64,000 nt of DNA, taken from an uncultured Lachnospiraceae bacterium (GTDB taxonomy: Bacteria; Bacillota; Clostridia; Lachnospirales; Lachnospiraceae). Where the stretch lies: positions 310,001 to 374,000 of the forward strand of contig CAJOMN010000001.1 of NCBI GenBank assembly GCA_905235745.1. The letters are read 5' to 3'. The notes below the pieces were generated by a model that saw only the letters and a list, made by a program, of their open reading frames with translations, had not been told where the DNA came from and made no database searches. Below are positions 16,838 through 25,507 of the stretch, piece by piece. The translations under genes were made by a program, and so were the position numbers. The first letter of the stretch is position 1; each line of letters starts with the position of its first letter.

Positions 16838-18133
16838 TTACAGTTCATCTATCAAAGTAATAATATCCTTAAATGGCATCAGTTGCGAGTCAACCTCATA
16901 TGCTCTGTGATTTTTCAGTATTTCCTCGGCAGTCTGAACCATTACGGGAAATGCAGCACGCATGAGTTGATTGGCATATATCACGATGTTAATTCCGTGC
17001 GCAGATAACTCTTCTTCTGTAACCTGATTAAACGATGTAGGTACAACAACTAACGGCGTATCTTTATCCCCGTTTCTGAAACTGTCACAGAATTCAAATA
17101 TCTCAGCGGGATCTTTTTTTCGGCTGTGTATCATGATCCCGTCTGCTCCCGCATCACGGAACGCATACGCACGTTTTAAGGCGTCCTCCATACCTCGTTC
17201 AAGAATAAGAGATTCTATACGCGCTATTATCATAAAATCTTCCGTCAACTGTGCCCGTTTACCGGCTGCAATCTTTGCCGAGAAGTTCTCTATGGAGTCC
17301 TGAGTCTGCTCGACTTCGGTTCCAAAAAGCGAATTCTTCTTGAGTCCACATTTATCCTCTATAATTACCGCAGAGACACCCATTCTCTCAAGTGTCCTGA
17401 CATTATAAACAAAATGTTCGGTAAGACCGCCCGTATCACCATCAAGTATTATCGGTTTGGTTGTTACCTCCATTATATCGTTAACCGTACGCATACGCGA
17501 TGTCATATCAACAAGTTCAATATCAGGCTTTCCTCTGTCGGTACTGTCACAAAGCGATGATATCCACATTCCGTCAAACTGGTCTAGCCTGCCGTTTTTT
17601 TCTACAACGGTTTTTTCGGTTATAAGCCCCGTAAGACCGCTGTGAGCCTCCATTATCTTGACAATCGGGCATATTTCGATAAGCCGGCGCAGCCGCTTTC
17701 TTCTGTATTCGGGCATAGCAAGCTTCTCTTTAAGCAGAAGATCGGCTTTTGATACGGTCTCATTATATGTATATCCGACTTCAATCAACTCCCCGCCCGT
17801 TTTCTCAAGTGCCTTTAAACAATTCTCCCGAAGCGCCCTCTCCGGTCCCGTTTTCCAGTTGTCACCATGGATAATTATGTCAGGTCTGATCCTATCGACA
17901 ATGTCATCATATGTCATATCATCCTGAACTACCACATCATCAACACCTTCTAGTGTGCGGTACAGAGATATCCTGTCCTCAAGCGATACGGTAGGAAATC
18001 TGTTATAGCGTATAAGTGCCTTGTCGGAAAGTGCACCTACGGTAACTCTTCCGTATTTTCCTGCTTCCCTGAGAATATTCAAATGCCCTTCATGAATTAT
18101 ATCGGTTGTAAAACATGTGTATACTTTCTTCAC
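16838..18133 (-). CDS. aepX: Phosphoenolpyruvate mutase with N-terminal HxGH nucleotidyltransferase domain
   Basis: About 431 aa. Residues 1-135 form a TagD-like nucleotidylyltransferase domain (YTCFTTDIIHEGHLNILR with the HEGH motif, then DIIIHGDNW). Residues 145-431 are PEP mutase, which rearranges PEP to phosphonopyruvate and forms the C-P bond. The diagnostic loop EDKCGLKKNS is at 259-268, and the metal and barrel motif LDGDTGG precedes it. An upstream in-frame ATG (18172) would overlap the transaminase, but GTG 18133 has GGAG 8 nt before it and is chosen. With the LicC/PntC-like gene downstream, two unrelated nucleotidyltransferase folds serve one pathway. Confidence 0.92.
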   Translation of the reverse strand: MKKVYTCFTTDIIHEGHLNILREAGKYGRVTVGALSDKALIRYNRFPTVSLEDRISLYRTLEGVDDVVVQDDMTYDDIVDRIRPDIIIHGDNWKTGPERALRENCLKALEKTGGELIEVGYTYNETVSKADLLLKEKLAMPEYRRKRLRRLIEICPIVKIMEAHSGLTGLITEKTVVEKNGRLDQFDGMWISSLCDSTDRGKPDIELVDMTSRMRTVNDIMEVTTKPIILDGDTGGLTEHFVYNVRTLERMGVSAVIIEDKCGLKKNSLFGTEVEQTQDSIENFSAKIAAGKRAQLTEDFMIIARIESLILERGMEDALKRAYAFRDAGADGIMIHSRKKDPAEIFEFCDSFRNGDKDTPLVVVPTSFNQVTEEELSAHGINIVIYANQLMRAAFPVMVQTAEEILKNHRAYEVDSQLMPFKDIITLIDEL

Positions 18134-18155
18134 GGGATAATCTCCATCTGCAGTG

Positions 18156-19292
18156 TTACCGCTGCATGTCATATTTTACGGGAACACTGACTCCCACAAA
18201 TCCTAATGCCTCTTCGAATACCTTCCAGAAGTCCTTAATGTCTCCTTCATCTATCGCGCCGAGGGCACACAGTCTGAATGTTCCTTTGTTTTGCATCTTT
18301 CCGGGATATATCGTAAAGCCTCTTTCGTAACAGTAGTCGTGTATTTTCTCAAAATCCCACCCCGGATCATCCGGATATTCAACAGCAGCAACAAGTCCCG
18401 CCTGAACTTCTCTTCTCAAAGCCTCACGGAGCCCTAAATCATCTATCCCTTTACGAATGGCATTCATTACTCTCGTATGCCTTTTCCACTTTTCTTCCTC
18501 ACTCTCTTCAAAATACTCGATAAGGGCCTGCTTTGCGGCGTAGATGGTCTGAACCGGAGGGGTAAAATGCATCTCTCCCGTCGACTCGAAATACTCATAC
18601 TGCATGTAGAGATTGCAGTAATATGACCTCTTCGGATAATTCTTTGACTGTTCAATTATGTCTCTTTTTCCGATGATATATGACAGGCCGGTCATACCCA
18701 TGATACCTTTTTGGGCTGAGGCCATGCAAAAATCGATGTTATCTTCATATACGTTTATGGGGATCATGGCATAGGCGCTTGTTGTGTCCGTAATCAAAAA
18801 AGCTCCGTATCTATGGGCAAGTGTCCCGATCTCTCTTACAGGGTTTAACAGTCCCGTACCGGTCTCATGATACGTGACATACACGTACCCTATATCCTTA
18901 TTTTCTTTCAGCGCTTTTTCAATAACGGACAGATCCGGCTTGTCATCTATAGGCTGCTTAATCTCTACAAGCGGCATATTGTAGTATTTACACACATCAC
19001 ATGCCCTTTGCGAGTACGATCCGTTATTAATGATGAGAGCCTTTTTCCCTTCCGCAAGAAGCGAATTAAGTGCTACGTCTATACAGATTGTTCCGGATCC
19101 GCAAAACAGAACAGCCGTATACTCTTTTGTATCGCCGTGAACTATACGCACCAGATCATCTCTCATAGGCGCCATAATACCGGCAAACTCTTTTTCTCTC
19201 GGACAGATATCCGGTACTACCTGTGCCATCTTAACCGTGTCAGTCGTCGTTGACGGACCCGGATTTAATAGAATATTCCTCTTAATATCCAT
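18156..19292 (-). CDS. 2-aminoethylphosphonate aminotransferase (AEP-forming)
   Basis: 378 aa class V (fold type I) PLP enzyme related to PhnW. Markers are NPGPSTTT at the N-terminus, FCGSGTICIDVALNS, the cofactor aspartate region ITDTTSAYAM, and the PLP lysine Lys195 in SAQKGIMG. In this setting it should run as the biosynthetic enzyme, aminating phosphonoacetaldehyde to AEP. It is the first gene of the leftward aepT-aepX-pntC-tagF-like operon. AAGGGA precedes the ATG. No phnX or C-P lyase gene, which would point to degradation, is present. Confidence 0.9.
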   Translation of the reverse strand: MDIKRNILLNPGPSTTTDTVKMAQVVPDICPREKEFAGIMAPMRDDLVRIVHGDTKEYTAVLFCGSGTICIDVALNSLLAEGKKALIINNGSYSQRACDVCKYYNMPLVEIKQPIDDKPDLSVIEKALKENKDIGYVYVTYHETGTGLLNPVREIGTLAHRYGAFLITDTTSAYAMIPINVYEDNIDFCMASAQKGIMGMTGLSYIIGKRDIIEQSKNYPKRSYYCNLYMQYEYFESTGEMHFTPPVQTIYAAKQALIEYFEESEEEKWKRHTRVMNAIRKGIDDLGLREALRREVQAGLVAAVEYPDDPGWDFEKIHDYCYERGFTIYPGKMQNKGTFRLCALGAIDEGDIKDFWKVFEEALGFVGVSVPVKYDMQR

Positions 19293-19331
19293 ATGATCAT
19301 TCCCTTTTTATACAAATCACTATTTTTAATA

Positions 19332-19380
19332 ATATCAAAAAATCCCAAAAAATCATATATTAAACATGATTTTTGGGATT
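19332..19380 (-). terminator. Intrinsic terminator after the tRNA-Val/tRNA-Met unit
   Basis: Inverted repeat 19341-19356 (AATCCCAAAAAATCAT) and 19366-19380 (ATGATTTTTGGGATT), with one unpaired base and a 9-nt loop. In the leftward direction it is followed by TTTTGATAT. It ends tRNA transcription just upstream of the transaminase gene. Confidence 0.7.
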
Positions 19381-19389
19381 AATACCAAA

Positions 19390-19463
19390 TAGCGAGGGAG
19401 AGACTTGAACTCTCAACCTCCCGGGTATGAACCGGACGCTCTAGCCAGTTGAGCCACCTCGCC
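19390..19463 (-). tRNA. tRNA-Met (anticodon CAT)
   Basis: Minus-strand cloverleaf of 74 nt: acceptor GGCGAGG/CCTCGCT with a terminal G-U pair, D arm GCTC...GAGC, anticodon stem TCCGG/CCGGG, loop TTCATAC and T arm GAGAG-TTCAAGT-CTCTC. Anticodon CAU is read here as elongator methionine. A tRNA-Ile2 whose C34 is modified to lysidine cannot be ruled out from sequence alone. It is downstream of tRNA-Val, probably in the same transcript. Confidence 0.85.
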
Positions 19464-19551
19464 ATATGTCACGATCCGTACCGGATCCTGATACGGCGAC
19501 ATCGCGAAGAGATGCTGGTTCTATATCAGGTCGATACACTCCGAACAAGGA

Positions 19552-19649
19552 CGCTCGTGCATTAGATTCGCCTTCGGCGAAGGGCACTCGCAGTGGGGCA
19601 AGAACTCTTCCCAATTCACTTCGTGAATCGGACCCCTTCTCGCTCCATA
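19552..19649 (-). repeat. Dispersed hairpin repeat, copy B, in the tRNA spacer
   Basis: The 186-bp spacer between the tRNA-Val and tRNA-Met genes holds a repeat that begins directly at the tRNA-Val 3' end. On the minus strand it has hairpin 1 (GATTCAC-GAA-GTGAATT), then a CACTGCGAG core, then hairpin 2 (CTTCGCC-GAA-GGCGAA), then TCTAATG and CGAGCG. Copy C (44472) shares 20 or more consecutive bases across hairpin 2, and copy A shares the proximal half. The rest of the spacer (19464-19551) has only a short GATCC/GGATC hairpin and no gene. Confidence 0.65.
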
Positions 19650-19722
19650 TGGGACCTATAGGGCTCGAACCTATGACCCTCTGCTTGTAAGGCAGATGCT
19701 CTCCCAGCTGAGCTAAGATCCC
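19650..19722 (-). tRNA. tRNA-Val (anticodon TAC)
   Basis: Minus-strand cloverleaf of 73 nt: acceptor GGGATCT/AGGTCCC (one G-U), D arm GCTC...GAGC, anticodon stem TCTGC/GCAGA, loop CTTACAA (anticodon UAC, valine GUA/GUG) and T arm ATAGG-TTCGAGC-CCTAT. A near-perfect promoter lies directly upstream. Confidence 0.95.
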
Positions 19723-19748
19723 TTTTGTTCCGTTGCAGAACATTTGAA

Positions 19749-19777
19749 ATTATATAAGATGCCCCTCTGGTTGTCAA
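19749..19777 (-). promoter_or_regulatory. Consensus sigma-A promoter of the tRNA-Val/tRNA-Met unit
   Basis: On the minus strand TTGACA (19772-19777), 17-nt spacer, TATAAT (19749-19754). This is a perfect match at optimal spacing, 26 nt before the mature tRNA 5' end. It is the best promoter in the window, as expected for a stable-RNA gene. Confidence 0.88.
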
Positions 19778-19803
19778 GAGGCGATTTTACCGCCTAGTGG
19801 TTC

Positions 19804-20766
19804 TTAATCCTTCTCGTCATCCGCCTCAGTCAGCTTCTCATCAACGAAATATCTTGGTCGTTCTTTCGTTTCAATATATGTCTTTGCCACATACTGCCCT
19901 ACAACTCCGATCGACATCGTAAGAATGCCCCCTATTATCCACACCGAAAGCATCAAGGATGTCCATCCGGGAACTACCTCGCCTCTTACTTTCCTGAATA
20001 TTGAATAACCCAGAGCTATGATACTTACAATTATCATGAGTATTCCAGAAGCGACTATGATGCTCATTGGTCTTACAGAGAAAGAAGTTATACCGTCAAG
20101 GGCAAAACCTATCATCTTTCGTGGAGTATACTTAGAGACTCCGGCCATCCGCTTTTTTCTTTCGTAATACACGCACTCATATTTAAATCCCATTGAAGGA
20201 ATCAGACCTCTTAAAAAAAGATTCCTTTCTTTATATTCAGATAAAGCTTCAATCGCTTTTTTACTCATAAGTCTGTAATCAGCATGATTATAAATACTGT
20301 CAATACCAAGCTTTCTTTGGAATCTGTAGAATGTCTGCGCCGTAAATCTTTTGAAAAATGTGTCAGTTTCCCTTGACGATCTGACCCCATATACAATATC
20401 ACAACCTCTATTGTAATAGTCAATCATCTCCTTCATTGCCTGTTCGTCATCCTGTAGATCCGCATCGATGGAAATTGCCATGTCACATGAACTCTTTGTC
20501 TCCATGAGTCCGGCAATAAGAGCATTCTGATGCCCAACATTCCCGGCAAGTTTAATCCCCCTCACATATTTGTTTGTCTTATTATTCTCGGATATAATAT
20601 CCCATGTTCTGTCTGTACTTCCGTCATCCACAAATAGTATATAGCTGTCAGGACAAAGATCCTTTTCCGGGATCATTTCGTCCAAAAGGAGCGACAGTGA
20701 TTCTATTGTTGATCGAAGAACCGCCTCTTCGTTATAGCACGGAACCACTATTGCAAGTTTATTCAT
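19804..20766 (-). CDS. GT2 glycosyltransferase, CsbB/GtrB/DPM1-like
   Basis: 320 aa. An N-terminal GT-A domain (VPCYNEEAVL, FVDDGSTDRTWD, SIDADLQDD) is followed by two C-terminal membrane helices (about 235-300). Such enzymes put a sugar on undecaprenyl phosphate on the cytoplasmic side. It overlaps the YfhO-family gene by 4 nt, and AGGAGG-like GGGAGG precedes its ATG. CsbB-YfhO pairs are known to glycosylate lipoteichoic acid in Bacillus and Listeria, so this pair probably does a comparable surface glycosylation. Confidence 0.87.
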   Translation of the reverse strand: MNKLAIVVPCYNEEAVLRSTIESLSLLLDEMIPEKDLCPDSYILFVDDGSTDRTWDIISENNKTNKYVRGIKLAGNVGHQNALIAGLMETKSSCDMAISIDADLQDDEQAMKEMIDYYNRGCDIVYGVRSSRETDTFFKRFTAQTFYRFQRKLGIDSIYNHADYRLMSKKAIEALSEYKERNLFLRGLIPSMGFKYECVYYERKKRMAGVSKYTPRKMIGFALDGITSFSVRPMSIIVASGILMIIVSIIALGYSIFRKVRGEVVPGWTSLMLSVWIIGGILTMSIGVVGQYVAKTYIETKERPRYFVDEKLTEADDEKD

Positions 20767-23453
20767 CTGATAAACCTCCCAACCAAAACCAACATCGCGT
20801 AAATCACAGGAATTATATAAATAACAAACATCATGGCCAAGTATATGACATCAAAGACCGTTTGCGAGAATCGATCCGCAATAAGCGGCACCGTCCCAGA
20901 CATTTTAACAAACAATACCGCGATAACGATAGAAATAAAGGATACTATGGCGCCGGCCTTCATTCCACGCGGCACAAATGTCATAATGATCTCATTATCC
21001 CCTGTAACCGCCGGGATGCCGGTAAACAACCCCGCATATCTGTAGTGCCCGGTCTTAGTGCCGTTGTTTGTCACTTCAAAGCCCTCGTCATATGCAAGCG
21101 GTATCACTATATCCGTATCCTTATCGGGAATATATTTATTAATGATGATACTGCTGCCATCGGTCTTTATGTCTTCCTCATAAGAGATACTGTCGCACAG
21201 TCCGCGAAGTTTATCAAGATCTATAGTCATTATCCTGATCGTATACTCCTCATCCTTGTTGCTTACATCGGATAATATCTCGATCTGCGCCGTTTCATCC
21301 TCAAAAGTCCCCAGATATACCGCATTGCAGTTAAAATAGGCAGGATATAGGGTATTGTCATATTCACCTATACTGGGGATCAGGACGTCTTGTCCGTTAA
21401 CCTTAATGGTAGTATTCCTGTATTCCTGATCGACGCATTCTCCCATCATATAACAGGCTTTCTTACCGCTTAAATCGAGACCGATCTTTTTATCGGCGCA
21501 CGCCGTATATTCAGCAACATATTCCGCAATATCGCCCTCACCTCCGAGTACAGCGAATGCTTTATTATGTATTGTAACGGTATTTTCATCTTTGTATTCT
21601 GTATCAGACCCGGTACCTACTGTATTAACCCACGGAAGAACATACATGGGCTCATACAGATAATATGTTACCCGTCCACCCGACGCGTCCTCTATATCCG
21701 CCTTGTCCTTGAGGATATAGAGTTTCTCATCCATTGGGATTCTCGTAATGATCTGACGGATTCCTATAAGAGCATCGGAAAAGACCGTTCCTCCCGCATC
21801 AAGAAGCCGTGTATACTGGATAGTATACCCCCATGTCTGCGCCGCTCTCTGAAGATCCGGAGACACCATATGTGTCCAATTGGAAAGAACAGGTCTTCTA
21901 ATAACAAGACCGTAATTTGCGTTAAGTGACTCATCCGGATTCTTCATCCTGTATATGTTTTCGGGAGCAAGGTCAAAGGCTTCCGCCAGTTCATTGCAAA
22001 GCTTTATATATTCACCGTTCTGTTCGTAACCTTCTGTATAGCCTGTCACAAATGTCGGCTGTCCGATAAAAACATAACCGTACAGTATGATCTCGGCAAC
22101 AACCAGAATGGATGAGAAATGCGCACAGCTTCCCTTTTTGTATAGTATAAGAAAAAGGTATACGGCAAACGTGAAGATCATAACAACAACCTGCATGTGA
22201 AACACCTTTCGAACGTCCATTCCGGGATGATTCGAATAATAGCATATACCGAATACACATATAACAGCAGATAAGATGAATACCATACCACCGATGACAG
22301 GTCTTGAAACAGTCACGCTACCAGTCCCGTCAGAAGTCTTTGATACCGAAGATACATCATCCGACAGCAGATATCCCGCACACATGGCAAACGTAACATA
22401 TATCATAAATCCATTACGGATCGGATACTGGACATAGGAGCCGAAATGCCAGATAAGGTTGGTGCTTTCCAGGAAGATCTCAAGCGCAACTATGAAGCAT
22501 GACATGCATATATTAAAGACCAGTTTCCTGTTCTTGCGGTTCCGGACGAGTCCGACTGCTATGACGGCGGATGAAAAGGAAAGACCCAGAAGCGCAAACC
22601 ACCTTGTAGTATAGGCGGGCTCTATTGTGTTTAATATACTTATATATTTTGCTAAAATGCCTCCCCCACTCTCATTATTGAACCGTGAGGACGTAAGTGT
22701 CTGAATGAGCTGCGGGAAGAGTATGAATGCCGATATCCCGATACTTGCAGCGGTTCCGATCCCAAGGCTGAACAAATGATAGTTTCTGTCTTTTTCTTTG
22801 AATATACGATCCGATATAAGCTTTGTTCCGAGAATGAGTACCACATACATCAGTATCATAAAGGAAAGATAATATGAATTGATAAGGGAAAGCGACAGGA
22901 ATATAACATAGATCGCCGGCCTGTTGTCACACACCAGCCTCTTAAGTCCGACAAGGATAAGAGGAAACAGAAAAGCAACATCCATCCACTGGTTAGTCAT
23001 ATAGAGTGTCAGCACAAAACCGCAAAATCCGTAGCCTACACTCATTATGACATGAGCGTAGGATCTTATCCCTTTATTTAAGGAGAGCAGGACGTACATG
23101 GACATTGCCATGCATACCATCTTAATCAAAAGAAAGACTGACAGGCTCTCGAGCAGCCTGTCCCTCTTCACAAATAAAAAGAACAGGTTGAAAACGCTCA
23201 GATTGCTGCATCCCGATGTACTCATTGCCTGATTGGAGCCGAGCGCTGTGTAATAGTCATAAAATATCGGCTTAGTTCCATGCAGAAAATCATATACATG
23301 ATAGTAGAACGCCGCAATCTGCTGACCCATGTCATGATAATCAATAGTGTTTGCGCCAAACGGGTATATATGCTTAACAGCGAGGATGACAAGTCCCATC
23401 AGCATGGTTATGGCAATCGTATAAGAGATCTTTATGCATTCTGTGCGCTTCAT
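20763..23453 (-). CDS. YfhO-family membrane glycosyltransferase
   Basis: 896 aa with about 12-14 membrane helices and a large extracytoplasmic domain (about residues 490-840), then two more helices at the C-terminus. The first loop, GANTIDYHDMGQQIAAFYYHVYDFL, is typical of YfhO proteins, which are GT-C-fold enzymes that take sugar from undecaprenyl phosphate outside the membrane. It is translationally coupled to the downstream CsbB-like GT2. The acceptor is unknown. Confidence 0.88.
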   Translation of the reverse strand: MKRTECIKISYTIAITMLMGLVILAVKHIYPFGANTIDYHDMGQQIAAFYYHVYDFLHGTKPIFYDYYTALGSNQAMSTSGCSNLSVFNLFFLFVKRDRLLESLSVFLLIKMVCMAMSMYVLLSLNKGIRSYAHVIMSVGYGFCGFVLTLYMTNQWMDVAFLFPLILVGLKRLVCDNRPAIYVIFLSLSLINSYYLSFMILMYVVLILGTKLISDRIFKEKDRNYHLFSLGIGTAASIGISAFILFPQLIQTLTSSRFNNESGGGILAKYISILNTIEPAYTTRWFALLGLSFSSAVIAVGLVRNRKNRKLVFNICMSCFIVALEIFLESTNLIWHFGSYVQYPIRNGFMIYVTFAMCAGYLLSDDVSSVSKTSDGTGSVTVSRPVIGGMVFILSAVICVFGICYYSNHPGMDVRKVFHMQVVVMIFTFAVYLFLILYKKGSCAHFSSILVVAEIILYGYVFIGQPTFVTGYTEGYEQNGEYIKLCNELAEAFDLAPENIYRMKNPDESLNANYGLVIRRPVLSNWTHMVSPDLQRAAQTWGYTIQYTRLLDAGGTVFSDALIGIRQIITRIPMDEKLYILKDKADIEDASGGRVTYYLYEPMYVLPWVNTVGTGSDTEYKDENTVTIHNKAFAVLGGEGDIAEYVAEYTACADKKIGLDLSGKKACYMMGECVDQEYRNTTIKVNGQDVLIPSIGEYDNTLYPAYFNCNAVYLGTFEDETAQIEILSDVSNKDEEYTIRIMTIDLDKLRGLCDSISYEEDIKTDGSSIIINKYIPDKDTDIVIPLAYDEGFEVTNNGTKTGHYRYAGLFTGIPAVTGDNEIIMTFVPRGMKAGAIVSFISIVIAVLFVKMSGTVPLIADRFSQTVFDVIYLAMMFVIYIIPVIYAMLVLVGRFIR

Positions 23454-23470
23454 GTCATATATTCCCCGAA

Positions 23471-25507
23471 TTATTTCCAGTTCAGATAATCTTCCTTGTA
23501 CATACTAATATACTCGTACCTTGTCCTGTAGAAATCTTTCAGATTCTCAACACTATCTTCAAATGACTCTGCCGCTTCTTCGCGGCTGCAGTTTGTATAT
23601 CTCATTTTATCAAGCACTATCTGTTCCCGGATCTGTTCATAAGTTTTGTCAATGAACTCAAGCACTTTATCCGGGTTGAACTCTTCCATGCTCATCTCAT
23701 CAATCTTATTGACCAGTTCCTCCCTGAAGCCGGCATCATCCGACACCGTCTCGAAAGGCGGGAACCGTTCCAGAAGATACTCAAATGAATTAAAATCCGG
23801 ACTCTTCATCGACTCAGAGTTCATATCATAAATGACCGGCCGGTATTTTGCGTCGCCGTAGATCGTCCCCTCATCTTCCGAAGTTCCCCATATCCTGAAG
23901 TTCATGTGCGGCCAGTCGCCTTCATGGGCAGTGATAATGTTCGCCGCATAATACTCGATAAGGCTTTCCCGGTCAAACTGTTCCATAGGCCAGTCGGCAT
24001 ATCTTTCAAATTCATCAGTGTCAATAAAGATTACGTCATCTTTATCAACGCCATACCGGTCAGCCATGTAGCTTCTGTCAAAGCGCTCGGACAGCCAGTA
24101 AAAGCCCCAGTACTCCCCGTCCAGGAAGAGACAGCACGGAATCCGTCTGACGGTGGCACAGTCACTATAGTACATACAATGCTCCGCTATCGAATCCACC
24201 ATTTTCGAACCAGTATCCTGTCCACACTTATCAATGGCAAATGAATGAAGTTCAAAGTCATTACCCCCAAGCGTGAAGCTTTCCGAATATTTCCCTCCTA
24301 CTGCCCGGTGAAAAGTGACGGCGAAACTCTTTTGTATATTCCACCTCGAGGACAACCCTTTCAGTCTCAATCCCGCCGTTGTATCAAGCACTTTTCTATG
24401 CAGCTCATCAAATACGGTAACACTTGCTTCTACTTCCGTGCGTCTGCCTCTCGTACAGAAGTTGGCTTTGTAACCGTTATACTCCTGCGGCGATCCGGCA
24501 GATACATACTCGTCATATCGTTCCCCGAGAACCATTATTCCGTTTTCATACGAAAATAAATCTTCGGGATCGGTCGTAACGGAAACTACAGCCATGTTGT
24601 CATATGCAGGTCTGTCATCATATCCGATGAAATAGACATAATAACTTGTATCCGTGTACCCGCCCTGCGGTTCCTTTGCCACTGCCTTAATGACCGTGCA
24701 TTTGTCCACGGGAAAGGACGGGAGCGATACTTCACTATTAACATATTCCAGTGAAACCTCCGGAATGACCGAATATACATTATCTTCCCCTGACCGGTCA
24801 TATATTCTGATCGACCCGTCATATAATATCCCGTTAGTTACGGGATCGCTGCCGTCCGTTGTATAATATATGCTTCTTCCCGCAGCAGAAGACTGCAGCT
24901 TCAGATCAAATTCCCCGCCGTAGAATCCGGATCCGGCGGAAGCGTACACTGTTCCGTCCACTATCTGATACAGGCTTTTCCCGCCGCTGTTCTCCCAGCC
25001 GCATGTCGGTTCTTTTATCTCCCACCGGGGATCACCGTCAGATATCCTTGCATATACTGTGTCATACTTTAATTTCGGAACAACAACCCGGTCTGTATAT
25101 TTCCCTTTTCCGTCGGCAAGGGTTATGATACACCCGTCCGAAGATAAAGCAAAACCGGGATCACATACATAGTATGTGCCCGGGTCAATCTGGGTTCCGG
25201 CAGGTATGACAAATTTTCCTTTTTCGGGATCGGATGACTTGTAAACGGTATATCCGGACAGATCAATAGCGTGGTCTGTCGGGTTATACAATTCGATCCA
25301 GTCGGGATAATCACCGTTATCATCCTTTACGCATGTAACGTTTGATGTACATACTTCATTTATCACTACATTGCCGTCATCTGCGGGATCGCGGTCTGCG
25401 GCAATAAGAGCCGGAATAACCGCGGCGGCAATTATGAGGCTGAATACTATCGGCAAATATCTTTTTGCCGGCCTTTTCAGTGATGAAACAGTCTCACTTT
25501 GTTGCAT
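23471..25507 (-). CDS. CotH-family kinase with lamin-tail domain (secreted or membrane-anchored)
   Basis: 678 aa. An N-terminal hydrophobic segment (about 20-33) is a signal or anchor. A lamin-tail domain follows (about 48-150, VINEVCTSNVT...WIELYNPTDHAIDLSGY), then a chitobiase-like beta module (about 205-240, IYYTTDGSDP), and a CotH kinase domain from about 330 (RLKGLSSRWNIQKSFAV, FLDGEYWGFYWLSERFD, YDMNSES). CotH of Bacillus is an atypical kinase of spore coat proteins; other members act outside cells on unknown targets. The start overlaps the AICAR transformylase by 31 nt. A TTG further in cannot be excluded. Confidence 0.86.
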   Translation of the reverse strand: MQQSETVSSLKRPAKRYLPIVFSLIIAAAVIPALIAADRDPADDGNVVINEVCTSNVTCVKDDNGDYPDWIELYNPTDHAIDLSGYTVYKSSDPEKGKFVIPAGTQIDPGTYYVCDPGFALSSDGCIITLADGKGKYTDRVVVPKLKYDTVYARISDGDPRWEIKEPTCGWENSGGKSLYQIVDGTVYASAGSGFYGGEFDLKLQSSAAGRSIYYTTDGSDPVTNGILYDGSIRIYDRSGEDNVYSVIPEVSLEYVNSEVSLPSFPVDKCTVIKAVAKEPQGGYTDTSYYVYFIGYDDRPAYDNMAVVSVTTDPEDLFSYENGIMVLGERYDEYVSAGSPQEYNGYKANFCTRGRRTEVEASVTVFDELHRKVLDTTAGLRLKGLSSRWNIQKSFAVTFHRAVGGKYSESFTLGGNDFELHSFAIDKCGQDTGSKMVDSIAEHCMYYSDCATVRRIPCCLFLDGEYWGFYWLSERFDRSYMADRYGVDKDDVIFIDTDEFERYADWPMEQFDRESLIEYYAANIITAHEGDWPHMNFRIWGTSEDEGTIYGDAKYRPVIYDMNSESMKSPDFNSFEYLLERFPPFETVSDDAGFREELVNKIDEMSMEEFNPDKVLEFIDKTYEQIREQIVLDKMRYTNCSREEAAESFEDSVENLKDFYRTRYEYISMYKEDYLNWK

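Noticed and set aside
18156-19292. Phosphonate degradation (phnW for catabolism)
   Set aside because: No phosphonoacetaldehyde hydrolase or transporter is present, whereas PEP mutase and phosphonopyruvate decarboxylase are, so the biosynthetic direction is preferred.
19341-19380. Inverted repeat considered as an insertion-sequence end
   Set aside because: No transposase or target duplication; the hairpin followed by a T-rich stretch just after tRNA-Met is a terminator.
19441-19743. 100-codon minus-strand open frame across the tRNA-Val/tRNA-Met region
   Set aside because: It covers both tRNA genes and the hairpin repeat; no ribosome binding site. It is a chance frame.
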